From assembly GCA_037953745.1 (NCBI GenBank), contig JBAKBP010000203.1:1-64000 (forward strand): DNA of 64,000 bases, given 5' to 3'. The translations under genes were made by a program, and so were the position numbers. Origin of the DNA: Lithodes maja. Lineage: Eukaryota; Arthropoda; Malacostraca; Decapoda; Lithodidae. Below are positions 33,669 through 44,713 of this stretch, one piece after another. Numbering within the stretch: the first letter of the stretch is position 1; the number at the start of each line of letters is the position of its first letter. The notes beneath the pieces were generated by a model, which saw nothing but the letters and a program-made list of their open reading frames with translations, did no database searches and was not told the DNA's origin.

Positions 33669-36600
33669 CTACGACTGATCATCTACCCTCGATAAACAAT
33701 CCGCGATCACATTGTCACATCCCGCAATATGACGGATGTCCAGGTTATACTCCTGCAACATCAAAGACCACCTGGTCAGTCTCATATTGCGATTGTGAAA
33801 TTGATTTAGGAATCTCAAAGGGTGATGATCAGTGTAGATAACCACGACTGGGCCATAGGCTGGAACATACACCTCGAAGTGCCTGAGCGACAGCACAATC
33901 GCCAGTAATTCCTTTTCTATTGTAGAATAGTTCTTTTGTGCAGCATTGAACTTCTTAGAAAAGAAACTTACTGGGTGTTCCACACCTTCATTGTCTGTCT
34001 GTAGCAAGACGGCACCAGCCCCTACACCACTAGCATCTGTTGCCAGCTGAAAAGGCCTGTTAAAGTCTGGGGCCCTGAGTATCGGGTGAGTACACAGCAA
34101 ATGCTTCACCAAATTAAAAGCCTTTTCACACTCAGGCGCCCACAAAAACTTTTTGTCTTTAGATAACAAATCTGTGAGAGGTGCCAACACCGTGGAGTAA
34201 CCTTTTATAAAGCGTCTGTAGTAGCCTATCATACCCAAGAATCTCATAATCTGCTTCTTGGTGGTTGGGTGCGGAAATTTATTGATAGCCTGTACCTTGT
34301 TCTGAGGAGGGCACACCTGTCCCCTTCCCACTACAAACCCAAGGTACTGCACAGTGGCTTTTACGAAGTCACACTTTGCCAAATTTACTACCAGACCTGC
34401 TTCACTAAGTTTCCGGAACAAGGTCTCCAGGTGCTCACAATGGCTCTCAAAGTCGTCATCATAAATGATTACATCGTCCAAGTATACGGTGCAATTTGGA
34501 ATGTCCTTGACAATTTCATTCATCAGGTTCTGAAACGTTGCTGGTGCATTCTTAAGTCCGTAGGGCATAACATTACACCGGTAAGTACTCCCGTCCACCA
34601 CAAAACCACATACCTCTTTAGCACGCTCGGACAAAGGTACTTGCCAGTAACCTTTTACTAAATCTACTTTAGACAAAAACCGAGCATTACCAATTTTATC
34701 AACACTATCATCAACCCGAGGAAGAGGATATGGGTTAGTTGGAGTCAAACCGTTTAGCCTACGGAAATCAATACAGAAGCGTACCTTGCCATCTGGCTTA
34801 GGCTGCAGTGTTACGGGGGAAGTCCATTTAACGGTGCCTTTCTCTATCAACCCTCTACCGAGCATATACTCCAACTCATCCCTCAGAGCGGGTAGTTTTA
34901 TGGGGGGCACACGGTACGGGATTGACTTAAAGGGTAGATGGTCCCCCACGTCAACATCATGCATAACCTGAGTAGTGAGGCCTGGGTGTTCAGCAAATAC
35001 AGTGGGGTATGAACCGAGCAACTGACGGATAGCTTCAAACTGCGGCTCAGGCAAATGAGCTATAGCCTCGTCAGCCCTTAGGCTCGAGTTCCCCGCCCAC
35101 TGATCCGCTGAAACATGGTGATCCCAGCTATCCTCCTCTGAAGCTTGACTGTCCCCCTCTCCTTCTCCACCACGGCCGCAACAAGCCAACACAGGGACAG
35201 TGAGAGGCTCAGAGGGGCGCCTCACATACTCTTTTATCAGGTTCACGTGACATAACTGGTTCTTTTTCCTCCGGTCTGGAGTGGCAACAAGGTAATCTAG
35301 GTCCGAAATTTTCTCCACAATTTTATAGGGTCCAGTATACTTCGCAGACAAGGGGTTACCAACCAAAGGCAACAAAATTAATACCTCTTGTCCTACAATG
35401 AACTTCCGGAGCTTCACTTTGCGATCATACCTGTCCTTCATTAAAGCTTGTGATCCTGTTAAATTCCGACCTGCCATCTCCAGACTCTTAAGCATGCGCT
35501 CACGGCTTTCAAACACATACTTTAACAAGGAACAAGGCTGCACAGTTCCTTCCCAAATTTCCCGCAGCATATTAAGGGGGCCCCTGACGCGGTGTCCAAA
35601 AATCAGCTCGTTTGGACTAAATCCCAGGCTCTCACCAGGCACTTCCCGAGCAGCAAACAGTACATACGGCAATCCAAGATCCCAATCTCTTCCGTTGTCA
35701 GCACAATAACACCTGAGCATGCTTTTAAGGGTGGCATGCCACCGCTCAAGCACCCCTTGGCTCTCAGGGTGATACGCTGACGATACCACCGCCCGTATCC
35801 CATGCTGTTGCATTGTTTGCTTAAAGAGATTGGAGGTGAAATTGGACCCCTGGTCAGACTGAATCTCCTCCGGGTACCCGTACCTTGAAAAGTACCACAA
35901 CAAGTTACTGACTACCGTCTTAGCCATGCCGTTTTTCATGGGGTATGCATCGGGGTATCTAGTGGCAACATCCATGATGGTTAACAAAAATTTATTACCA
36001 GCCTTTGTGGGAGGGAGTGGACCAACCATGTCAACAACAATCTTACTAAAAGGTGGCCCAATTACAGGAATAGGGTGCAACGGAGCTTTAGGAATAACTT
36101 GGTTTGGTTTCCCGACCCGTTGACAAATATCACATGAGTTTATCCATGACTGCACATGAGACTTCATCCCCGGCCACCAAAACAACTTCCCCAAAGCCGC
36201 CACCGTTTTTCTTACCCCCAAATGTCCTGCCAGCGGTGTGTCATGCGCCAAACTCAGTAGGCTATCCCTGCACTCCCGCGGCACCACCAACTGGTCCACT
36301 ACTCCGGACCCCTTTTTCCAGCTACGGTTAGGGTCTTGAAAACGCCGATAGAGGATGCCATCTAAATAAAAAAAATCTCCCGGCTGTGCATCACCGTCCG
36401 CGTCGAGCTCCACAGCTCCATTAGCACACGTTTGGAGCTCAGGGTCCTCCAGCTGCAACCGACGTATATCTGAGGGTGCCAAGCGATCTAACTGCTCCCG
36501 GAGCAATGCATGACCCTCCCCGATACTGGGCTGCTCCCTCTGTCTCTCTCGATGTTCATAACGTTGCTGTCGTGGAGACTCGTCATGCCCAGCCTCGTCA

Positions 36601-37181
36601 CTCTCGATGACAGGCCCAGGGGCTACTCCAGAACTAAGTAATGGTGCTAATACTGAATCACCCAGGAGAGCCGCCGAGTCAAAACTCTTAAAACCAACTC
36701 CAGCTTTAGCCTCCTCCTGTTGATCGTTCCTCTGCTGGTCTGAAGACGGAGGACTAGGCTGTGACACTTTAGCTGCCCGAGCTCGGGTGACAGCACACGC
36801 CATGGGTTGTGCCTGGCACCGCTCGACCCACTCTCGCTCTTCCCTACTCACGTCGGCCGGCCTCTCGGCAACGACTAAGGGTAGAACCTCAGAAGCGGGC
36901 ATTGCAAAGTCGTTGCCGAGAAGAAGGTCGACGCCCTCCACTGGCAGTTTCTCCACAATCCCAACATCCAATTCACGTGCCACACCATCCACCTCCAACT
37001 CCAACCGCACCAGCGGGTATGACCGAGTTGCATTAATACCCTGCACCACTACCACCCGAGCCGCATTTATAGGGTAGCCAGTCAAGTTTTTCATCAAAGT
37101 CTGGGAAGCACCTGTATCACGCAAGACCTCTACTCCATGCTTGCGCCCCGCCCACATCACGCAACCCCGTCCTCTATGGTC
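33669..37181 (-). CDS. Gypsy B pol: protease-integrase-RT-RNase H
   Basis: 1163 residues counted from the first Met (37160); the frame is open back to the TGA that ends gag and shares gag's frame. Protease: RDTGAS, Asp15. Integrase: zinc module H306, H313, C343, C346; core Asp377 (VVDMVG), Asp436 (QSDQGSN), Glu472 (VLERWH), a D-x35-E spacing; GPY/F module with GPY at 610-612. RT: VDL Asp833, MPYGLKNAPATF, catalytic YLDD at 893-896. RNase H: Asp1042 (ATDAS), Glu in IEKELLAI, Asp1111 (YTDHHPL), ending near GCDNVIADCLS. All catalytic residues I looked for are present, so this is the likely autonomous source for elements such as A. Integrase before RT is the hallmark of the Gmr1-like lineage. Confidence 0.93.
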   Translation of the reverse strand, partial: DHRGRGCVMWAGRKHGVEVLRDTGASQTLMKNLTGYPINAARVVVVQGINATRSYPLVRLELEVDGVARELDVGIVEKLPVEGVDLLLGNDFAMPASEVLPLVVAERPADVSREEREWVERCQAQPMACAVTRARAAKVSQPSPPSSDQQRNDQQEEAKAGVGFKSFDSAALLGDSVLAPLLSSGVAPGPVIESDEAGHDESPRQQRYEHRERQREQPSIGEGHALLREQLDRLAPSDIRRLQLEDPELQTCANGAVELDADGDAQPGDFFYLDGILYRRFQDPNRSWKKGSGVVDQLVVPRECRDSLLSLAHDTPLAGHLGVRKTVAALGKLFWWPGMKSHVQSWINSCDICQRVGKPNQVIPKAPLHPIPVIGPPFSKIVVDMVGPLPPTKAGNKFLLTIMDVATRYPDAYPMKNGMAKTVVSNLLWYFSRYGYPEEIQSDQGSNFTSNLFKQTMQQHGIRAVVSSAYHPESQGVLERWHATLKSMLRCYCADNGRDWDLGLPYVLFAAREVPGESLGFSPNELIFGHRVRGPLNMLREIWEGTVQPCSLLKYVFESRERMLKSLEMAGRNLTGSQALMKDRYDRKVKLRKFIVGQEVLILLPLVGNPLSAKYTGPYKIVEKISDLDYLVATPDRRKKNQLCHVNLIKEYVRRPSEPLTVPVLACCGRGGEGEGDSQASEEDSWDHHVSADQWAGNSSLRADEAIAHLPEPQFEAIRQLLGSYPTVFAEHPGLTTQVMHDVDVGDHLPFKSIPYRVPPIKLPALRDELEYMLGRGLIEKGTVKWTSPVTLQPKPDGKVRFCIDFRRLNGLTPTNPYPLPRVDDSVDKIGNARFLSKVDLVKGYWQVPLSERAKEVCGFVVDGSTYRCNVMPYGLKNAPATFQNLMNEIVKDIPNCTVYLDDVIIYDDDFESHCEHLETLFRKLSEAGLVVNLAKCDFVKATVQYLGFVVGRGQVCPPQNKVQAINKFPHPTTKKQIMRFLGMIGYYRRFIKGYSTVLAPLTDLLSKDKKFLWAPECEKAFNLVKHLLCTHPILRAPDFNRPFQLATDASGVGAGAVLLQTDNEGVEHPVSFFSKKFNAAQKNYSTIEKELLAIVLSLRHFEVYVPAYGPVVVIYTDHHPLRFLNQFHNRNMRLTRWSLMLQEYNLDIRHIAGCDNVIADCLSRVDDQS

Positions 37182-38783
37182 TCAAAAATGAGCAGGGTTC
37201 GAGCCTCCCAGGTGCTTCTGCACTGGCTGTGCCTCAGCCTCTGACGAACTGCCCCGGGCAAACTCAGAAGACTTCAGAGACACACCAATGTTGCAGGCCA
37301 AAGACACAGCTGCTGTAGGTGGTTTGCTAGGACAGACTCTTGCAAAGTGCCCCTTTTTATGACATTGATAACACTCTAACTCCCCTTTGGGCTTCCCTTG
37401 GTACTGGGAAGGGCCCGGCCCCTTCTTAAATGGGACGGTGCTAGTCTTGTGGTCAGTCTTGGTATCGTAACTCTTGTACTTGTTTGCATAAGATATATTA
37501 CTAACTCGGGGGGGTGGGGCGTCACGCCCCTTGTTACCTGCCTCACTACGCTGGGCAGACCCGCACCCACGAATTAATGATAGCCGGAGGTCAGCCATCT
37601 CAGCTGCCTCCTGTAGAGTTTTTGGATTCTTCTCTTTAATAGTTAAAGTCATTTCTGCACCTGTACACTTATAAAACTGCTCGAGCAGAAACAGCTCAGT
37701 CAACTGTTCGGCCGTCTCAGCTTTCTCAGAACGTGTCCAGTTTGTAAGTGCATCTTTTAAGTCCCGGGCATGTTCAAGAAAGGTCGCCTCCCTAGTTTTT
37801 GTAACACCCCAAAACTTCAATCGATATGTTTCTGGTTGCAACTCGTATGCCCGTAGGACAGCTCTCTTCAATTCTGGGTAGTCAATGCAAGACTCTAAAG
37901 GCAGTGCACCATAAGCCTTCAGACCCTTACCCGTAAGTCTGGAGGAGACTAGAGCTGCCCACTTCTCTTCAGGCCAATTATGCTCCCTACACTTCTTCTC
38001 AAAACGATTAAAAAATTCTGTGACTTCAGTTTCACTAAATGCCGGCACCAATTTGACTAAGTGGGACAAGGACTGTTCTCTTACTTGGCCCTCACGGCCC
38101 ATCCGAGTCCCTGTCGATTCTGCACGAGTCTTATCTAAATCTATTTGAGCACAATATTTCTCTGAGTCGTACCTAAGCTCAGCCTCATGCCTCCTAGTCT
38201 CAGCCTCAATCTCATGCCTCCTAGTCTCATTCTCCTGCTTCCTAGCCTCAACCTCAATCTCATGCCTCCTAGTCTCATTCTCCTGCCTCCTAGCCTCAAT
38301 TTTAGCAAGCTCAAGTTTAAATATCATATCTGGAGACAGGCAGGAAGAGGGAGCTGCCACTACTGAAGGAGGGGGGGCAAGAACTGGGGAACCACCATAC
38401 GCACCGCCCGAGGGCACTCCAATCTTCCAATTCTCATCCCTCTGTGGGAGAGTGCTAACCTCCGGCAACTGAGTGGACGGCACTGTGGGAGTCGAGTGAG
38501 AGGGGATCTGGGGAGGAACCCCCCCAAACGCCCTCTCCTCCGAAACCCCATGTCGCCCACGCAACACCCAGGAAATCAGCTCCCCCTTGGACATCCCTCC
38601 TACATTGGATAGACCCAAAACCTTGGCTATCAGGTGCAAGCCATAAACATTCACCCCAGTCAGCCTCTCCTCCGTCACGTGGTACCGCTTACTCACAAAA
38701 AGTCTAGCATCCTCCTCACTAGTTACTAACGGCACCTCCTCAAATGGCATCTCTCGCTCCTCGTCAGTACTAGGGCACGACAT
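37182..38783 (-). CDS. Gypsy B gag with SCAN-like capsid
   Basis: 533 residues from ATG 38783 to TGA at 37182-37184. The acidic N-terminus is followed by a Pro-rich segment (about 90-150), then Glu/Arg repeats of RRHEIE type (165-205) that probably form a coiled coil. The capsid region runs from about 240; its C-terminal part (about 320-400, FLEHARDLKDAL, LTELFLLEQFYKC, P-x2-LQEAAEMAD) resembles the vertebrate SCAN domain. A CCHC knuckle CYQCHKKGHFARVC lies at about 471-484. Relative to A, six bases are missing and one codon has become TGA just before the protease. Expression of pol would need readthrough or another route. Confidence 0.92.
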   Translation of the reverse strand: MSCPSTDEEREMPFEEVPLVTSEEDARLFVSKRYHVTEERLTGVNVYGLHLIAKVLGLSNVGGMSKGELISWVLRGRHGVSEERAFGGVPPQIPSHSTPTVPSTQLPEVSTLPQRDENWKIGVPSGGAYGGSPVLAPPPSVVAAPSSCLSPDMIFKLELAKIEARRQENETRRHEIEVEARKQENETRRHEIEAETRRHEAELRYDSEKYCAQIDLDKTRAESTGTRMGREGQVREQSLSHLVKLVPAFSETEVTEFFNRFEKKCREHNWPEEKWAALVSSRLTGKGLKAYGALPLESCIDYPELKRAVLRAYELQPETYRLKFWGVTKTREATFLEHARDLKDALTNWTRSEKAETAEQLTELFLLEQFYKCTGAEMTLTIKEKNPKTLQEAAEMADLRLSLIRGCGSAQRSEAGNKGRDAPPPRVSNISYANKYKSYDTKTDHKTSTVPFKKGPGPSQYQGKPKGELECYQCHKKGHFARVCPSKPPTAAVSLACNIGVSLKSSEFARGSSSEAEAQPVQKHLGGSNPAHF

Positions 38784-38980
38784 ACTGAAGTTCACAAAAA
38801 ATTCTCGAGACAAAAGTGTTAAACTCCCTTATGTAAGCACTAATTACTAAATTAACTGGAGTCTCTTAAATGCTCTCCTAATTGCCTTACAAAAAAAAAA
38901 AATTCTTCAATATGTACGCTAAAGTACGAACAAACAAATGTTGTACAACTCTGCAAAAAATTATACTGTTCACAAAATCC
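38784..38980 (-). other. Gypsy B leader
   Basis: AT-rich untranslated leader between primer site and gag; no gene. Confidence 0.7.
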
Positions 38981-38995
38981 TAAGCAAGGTCGCCA
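38981..38995 (-). promoter_or_regulatory. Primer binding site of gypsy B
   Basis: Minus strand TGGCGACCTTGCTTA, two bases after the LTR. Confidence 0.75.
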
Positions 38996-38997
38996 TT

Positions 38998-40854
38998 TGT
39001 TACGACCGGGCACTCGGGTACACTAGGGCTCTTACACAGGACTCGAGTATGGCTCGCTGCCACAACGGAAACACACGATCCCAACCCCAGAGTACTGCCA
39101 GCCGAACAAAAAACGCCACTACCCTCCAGAGTTCTATCTGCTATAACGGGGTATACAAGAACTTGGTACTAGCGTTTCACACAACAGACTAATAACAAGA
39201 CGGGAGTTATCTAGTCTGGTCAACAATCAAACAAAGAAGAAAGTACTACAACACTAAAGAATAGTGTTGGCCGAAGCCGAAGTAATCCACCCTTGACTAA
39301 GAACTTAAGAAGTCCTCCACCCTCTACTTCGGATCGGCACTATTACGTTACGTTAAACAATAGTCCTCGAGCATCAAGCAAGGAATCTTCTGATAAAGTT
39401 AGATGCTTCTCGAATACTCGTAAGAAGTAAGTATCGGATTTTGAACAGCAATTCAACAAGTAACACACTGGCAATTAACTAATATTAAAGGCTTTAAATT
39501 GACATAAGAAGAATTATAATAATAGACAATAGTAAATGGCAAACATTAAGAAGAAGTACTCCGACAATGCACTGACAATAGCCTACTAGGATTGTGCTCG
39601 TGGGCCACTAATCTCTAAAGTAGCTAAGCGTGCCACACATGAAATCAATAGTGCATAAACAATAACATACATAAGGAGAAGCTTCAATACTATGCTGTAT
39701 CTGCTGGTCGAGCAAAGTCTAGCTGGGATATCTAAGGTTAGGAAACAATGGCTGAGCAAGCGGCTCGTAGCCTAGCGAGGTCCTTAAGACTGTGCGGCCA
39801 AATTACGTTAATTGACGGGATGCTCTCTTGAGAGATCCAGATCACTAGTATCTGGTTCTCTCCTGGCGATCCTCTCAAAGTCAAGCAAACGAGATAGCAC
39901 AGTGTTGGGTGGCAGAGGCAAAAGCCCTCACTCGCAACACAGTGCTAAACTCTCAAGGTACACAGTCAGAAAGACCACCTAGGCTTCCCACGTCTCCGTT
40001 GCAATTGTACCGGTTCAACCAAAACCTAGTACTCATAGGAAATCACAACTCCCGAAACCTTATCCCAGTCTAGCATTACCTAAACCAGCAGAAAACAGGA
40101 ACATGGATAATCGTACACAGGGAAATGCATATACGAGTGCAACAAACATCAATCAATCCTATTCTAGTTATCCCTTCCAAAATAGGCTATCTAACAGGCA
40201 TATATCTCGTGAGAACTCAAGCGATAATACTTTGGCTGACTAAATCTGCACCAAAGGGATCATGGGTTAAAAAGGGACGAGAAGAGAAGAAGATAGGCTG
40301 TTCAGAGAGTAGAGAAAGTTCACATCAGTCGGAAGAATATGGATAGTTGCAAGGGATATGAGAAGTCGCTCTGCCTGATGAGTTCTAAAGAATTGTGGCG
40401 AGGACCTCTCCTTTTTATACTCGGCCCTCTAGCGGCATATCGCAAACTACTAAGGACCGCCCACTGACAATCATTACGTCATATTCTCTCTCAATCTGGG
40501 ATCGACAAAGGATTTCCCACGCGCTTGAGGAGGGAGGAGGGAGGAGGGAGGAGGGAGGGAGGCCTACCTACCTCGTGGCGCGCTCACTGGCCGTCGTTAC
40601 ATAACTCTCTCTCTTCTCATCATTATATATAAGTCCCACACACAATACTTATATCTAATGATATAAAATAGAACTCGTTGACTTAGAAGAAAACAAAATA
40701 CATAATTATAATACTTATAGTACAACGGCTCACATAAACTGAGTTAGGAAACTCTACACGGACTACAGCCAAAGTTCCTGCCCTGACGATCCTAGCGAGA
40801 GTGGGGTCTGACTGAGCGTTCTGGACAGCATGCTCATACTCGGCATGCGTCACA
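38998..40854 (-). repeat. Gypsy B 5' LTR
   Basis: 1857 bp, TG...CA ends. Differs from the 3' LTR by scattered substitutions and small indels, for example near 40260 versus 32550. Confidence 0.95.
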
Positions 40855-43516
40855 GTAGATTTAATTTGTCTAGTCTCCCTTCATATGGCAGTTCTCTGAG
40901 ACTTGGAACCAATCTAGTAACTGCTCTCTGGATTCTTTCTAACTTGTGAATATGCTTCTTTAGATGCGGGGACCACACCACTGCTGCATACTCCAATCTT
41001 GGTCTAATCATACTCTTCATAATTTTCGCTACCATGGTCTCATCCAAGTAGTTCAGAGCAACTTTCATATTCCCGGCCATTGCATACATTCCGCTAAAGA
41101 GCTTGTTAATATGTTTCTCTGGCGACAAATTATCTTGTATAATCAACCCAAAATCCTTTTCTTTTTCGGCCTTGCTAATTATATTATCTCCCATCCTGTA
41201 CTCCCAATTTGGTCTATTCACACTTCTTCCCATATTTAACACATGGCATTTATTTATATTAAATTTCATTTTCCACTTGGTGCTCCATTCGTATATTTTA
41301 TCTAAATCCCCTTGCAGCTCCTCACAACTACTTTTATTTGTTATTTGTCTCATAATTTTTACGTCATCTGCAAACATTGACATGTAGGAGTTTATGCCTA
41401 TCGGCACGTCATTCACGTACATAAGGAACATGAGAGGTGCCAACACAGATCCCTGCGGCACACCACTCTCAACTTTCCGCCACGATGAGTAAGTTCCTCT
41501 AATGTTGGTCCTCATTTCCCTATCTGTTAAATAGCTCTCCATCCATTTCAGCAAACTCCCCCTGACACATCCTAGCGTCTCAAGCTTAGATAACAATCTC
41601 TTATGTGGTACCTTATCGAATACTTTGGAAAGGTCTAAGTAGACGCAGTCCACCCATCCGCCTCTTTCTTGGAGTACATCTATCACCCTACTGTAATAAC
41701 ATAGCAAACTGGTAACACAAGATGTCCCTTCTCTGAATCCAAATTGCTTTGGGGTTATTATCTTCTTTCTCTCCAACATTTTCATCCATCTCTTCCTAAT
41801 TAGCTTTTCACAAATCTTGCATACAATACTAGTAAGTGAAACTGGTCTATAGTTTAGAGGGTCCTCAGGGTTTCCATTCTTGTATATCGGAATGATATTA
41901 GCTCTTTTCCATTCAACAGGAACCTGTCCTTTATCTAAGGAAGCTTGAATTATGTCCCTCACTGGCTCCACTAATTGCTCTGCACACTCCTTTAAAACCC
42001 AGGCAGACACTTCATCCGGTCCCATAGCTTTCCTTACTTCAAGTCCTCTCATTGCAGATAACAGCTCATCTCTAGTTATTTCAATCTTACTAAGACCACT
42101 CTCCAGTACTCCCGCCTGTGGTTCGTCAAAACCTTCCTCTCTAGTAAAAACTGACCCCAATTTGTTATTCATTACCTCGCACATGTCCGATACATTTTCA
42201 TACGTCCTAGCATCAACTCTTAATTTAGTAATTTGTTTCTTTATCTTCAACTTACTGTTTATATATTTATAAAATAATCTAGGATCACTTTCATATTTAT
42301 TTACTATGTTCTTCTCATAGTTCATTTTAACTTGCCTAATTATGTTAGCATATCTATTCCTCTCCTGTTTATATTTATTCCGATTACTCTCAGTGTTCCT
42401 TCTTCTTAATCTAGCCCAAGCTGCATCACGCCTACCCAAAGCTCTTTTGCATTTCAAATTAAACCAATCTTTCTGCTTAGTAAAATTTCCAGTTTTATAT
42501 CTTGGGACAAACAGATTGGTTCCTACTCTATAAATTTTGAGGAATCTACTATATTTACCTTGTACGTCCTGTTCCTTCAAAATAAGATCCCAATCTACTC
42601 CCTCTAAATATCTTTTCAAGGATACATAATCAGATTTACTATAATATAATCTGTCATTTATGTAGCTATTGTCTAATCTATTGGCATTACTCGAGGTCAA
42701 CTTCCATTTTAGTAATAGGTTATCACTTTTACCTACAGGACATAGATAGTTTATATCACTAATTTCGTGAGGATCCTTTGTAAAAATCAGATCGACTTTA
42801 GAAGGTTCGTTATTACCCCTCATTCTTGTATTTTCCTTCACATGTTGTGCAAGTACATTTTCCGTAACCAACTCCACTAGCCGACTTCCCCAAGATCTCT
42901 GATTTGGCCCTGCATCTCCCGATTCCCAATCAACCTCACTACAGTTGAAATCTCCTACCAAGATCAATCGATTCTTCCTTAAAAGCAATCTTCTCAACGA
43001 CTGAATCATATCCTCGACCATCTCCTCAAACTCCAACTCCCTCCATGCTCTGGTCTTTGGTGGCATGTAAGCTACTGCTATGTCTAGCTTTTTTCCTTCT
43101 ATATCATTGAGTTCAACTGCCATTATTTCTGCCTTGTCATTATTTAACTCCACTTGCTTTGCTGTCATAGGGTTCTTAACTAATACTGCCACTCCACCTC
43201 CCCTTTTTCCCTTTCTATCATATCTCCATATATTATATCCTTCACTAAACACTATATTGCTGTCAAAGTCCTGGTTCAGCTTTGTCTCTGTCAAACAGAC
43301 TATCTGTGGTTGATCCTTTCTTAATATATCATCCAATTCTACCTTTTTACTGTTTATTCCATCTATATTAGTGTAGTAGCACAGTATATTGGAATCCTCC
43401 TCCTTGTTTCTCTTCCCTCCCTGCCTCCTATCAGGTTCACCTCCTCCTCCATCCCTTCCCTGACCTACCTCCACATTCCCTGCTATTTCTATTCTCCTCC
43501 CCCCCCCCCTCCACAA
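40855..43516 (-). pseudogene. ORF2 of a CR1/Jockey-group LINE, 3' end removed
   Basis: About 887 codons with an APE-type endonuclease (ILCYYTNIDGINSK, CLTETKL, LILVGDFNCSEVDW, KVDLIFT) then RT (AMGPDEVSAWVLK, PLNYRPVSLTSI, VYLDLSKVFDKVPHKRLL, GVPQGSVLAPLMF, MFADDVKIM). The frame runs into gypsy B after PYEGRLDKLNLL, so the last stretch of RT C-terminal domain and the 3' UTR are lost. No clear ATG opens the frame; it overlaps ORF1 at a run of 11 G. The protein would nick DNA and prime reverse transcription. The motif style is CR1/Daphne-like; exact clade unresolved. Confidence 0.85.
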
Positions 43517-44713
43517 TCTCCCGCCCCTCCCTCACCATCTCTCCGTCCTCGGGCTGATCCACTACCTGACTCACCGTCTCCATCCCCTGCTCCTCCCTCA
43601 CCATCTCTCGGTCTTCGGTTTGATCCACTACCTGACTCACTGTCTCTTATCTCCTGCTCCTCCCTCACTATCTCCTTGTCCCCGATTTGATCCACTACCT
43701 GACTCACTGTCTCCTTGTTCATTTCTCCTCGTATTTTCCGTTCTTTCTGACTCTGAGTGTACCACTTCTTTAGTTTCCCTTCCTTTACTCTCCAAAAAAA
43801 AATCCTTTTCTCCTCATCTGACAATTTTCGATTTTCTTCGTCAGCCCTTGCTTGAACTTCTCTCAACTTTTCCCTTTCCTCTATGCTTAAGTCCTCTTTC
43901 ACCCTAATATGTTTCATTCCAGTACAACTATTTAGCCTCCAGCTTACAATGGTTAATGCTTCAACCACTGACCTAGATTTAAACTCTGCTTTTATCGGTC
44001 TCATCTCACCCTTTTTATATCTTCCTAGCCGTCTTACTTCGTCCAGTTCTTTCCCCCAATCACAGCCTTCGTCTAGACACTCCAATATTTTCTTTACTTT
44101 GTCCTCATCCCTTCCCCTTCTTTCCCTCATATCTGCTAAATGTTCTTCAATGTCTCCAAAAATTATTATGCTTTTACCTCTATCTACTGTTTCCCTCACT
44201 ACCTTTTCCTTGCTCTTCAAAACCTGCACTACATTCTTCTCAAACTCTCTTTTCTCTTTTTCTCTCTCTTCCACCTGCTCCTTCATGATTTCTTCCAATG
44301 CATCCACCTTAGCATTCCCCACCCTTGTCCACTCATTTTTCTCCTCACTTATTACTCCCTTTACTTTCTCACTTAAATGGCCCTCATACTCCTTTAGCTG
44401 CTCCTTGAGTGCCATGTTCTCTGCCTCCAGCTCATCTACTTTCCTTATCACAGCATCTAGGTTAGCAATAATATGGCCCATCTGCAGTTGCTACTGAACT
44501 GGCTCCACAAATTTCTGTCAGTGACTCCACCTTCACACCTATATCTCTCCTCCAATTCTCCATAACTCCCTTCCATCTTAACAGACCCATCATCTGTCTC
44601 TTCACCACAGTCAATTGATCCTCCACTGCATTACCCTCTGCCAGAAATCCCTCAAATTCATAGCTCTCTTCATCTCCCAATAAACTCTGCCTCCGTTTGC
44701 CTTGGCCGGCCAT
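43489..44713 (-). pseudogene. ORF1 of the CR1/Jockey-group LINE, frame-broken
   Basis: Begins at ATG 44713 (MAGQGKRRQ) and changes frame once near 44480. The main part, 44481-43489 (330 codons), has a Leu/Glu-rich coiled coil (VDELEAENMALKEQL) and an RNA-binding-like region (SIIIFGDIEE...VRRLGRYKKGEMRPIKAEF), as in LINE ORF1 proteins. The C-terminus is a roughly 66-bp minisatellite read in two different frames: SQVVDQIGDKEIVREEQ in the first unit and SESGSGS-rich in later units, so an indel lies inside the repeat. It would coat LINE RNA. Confidence 0.8.

Larger units (their letters stand above)
31289..40854 (-). mobile_element. Ty3/gypsy element B, Gmr1-like, near-complete
   Basis: Minus-strand element with LTRs 38998-40854 (5', 1857 bp) and 31289-33154 (3', 1866 bp), primer site, polypurine tract, gag and a full pol. 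Pol order is protease, integrase, RT, RNase H, the reverse of the usual Ty3/gypsy order for integrase. The bases flanking the LTRs (ATGG left, GTAG right) are not a target duplication, and the flanks belong to different host repeats. The LTRs differ at 20 or more places by eye. Confidence 0.95.

Noticed and set aside
36787..37077. Plus-strand frames antisense to gypsy B pol, repeated at 15216-15506
   Set aside because: Shadows of the gag-protease coding strand, present in both copies for that reason.
43620..44497. Plus-strand Ser/Leu-rich frames
   Set aside because: Antisense of the LINE ORF1; composition reflects the coiled-coil coding strand.
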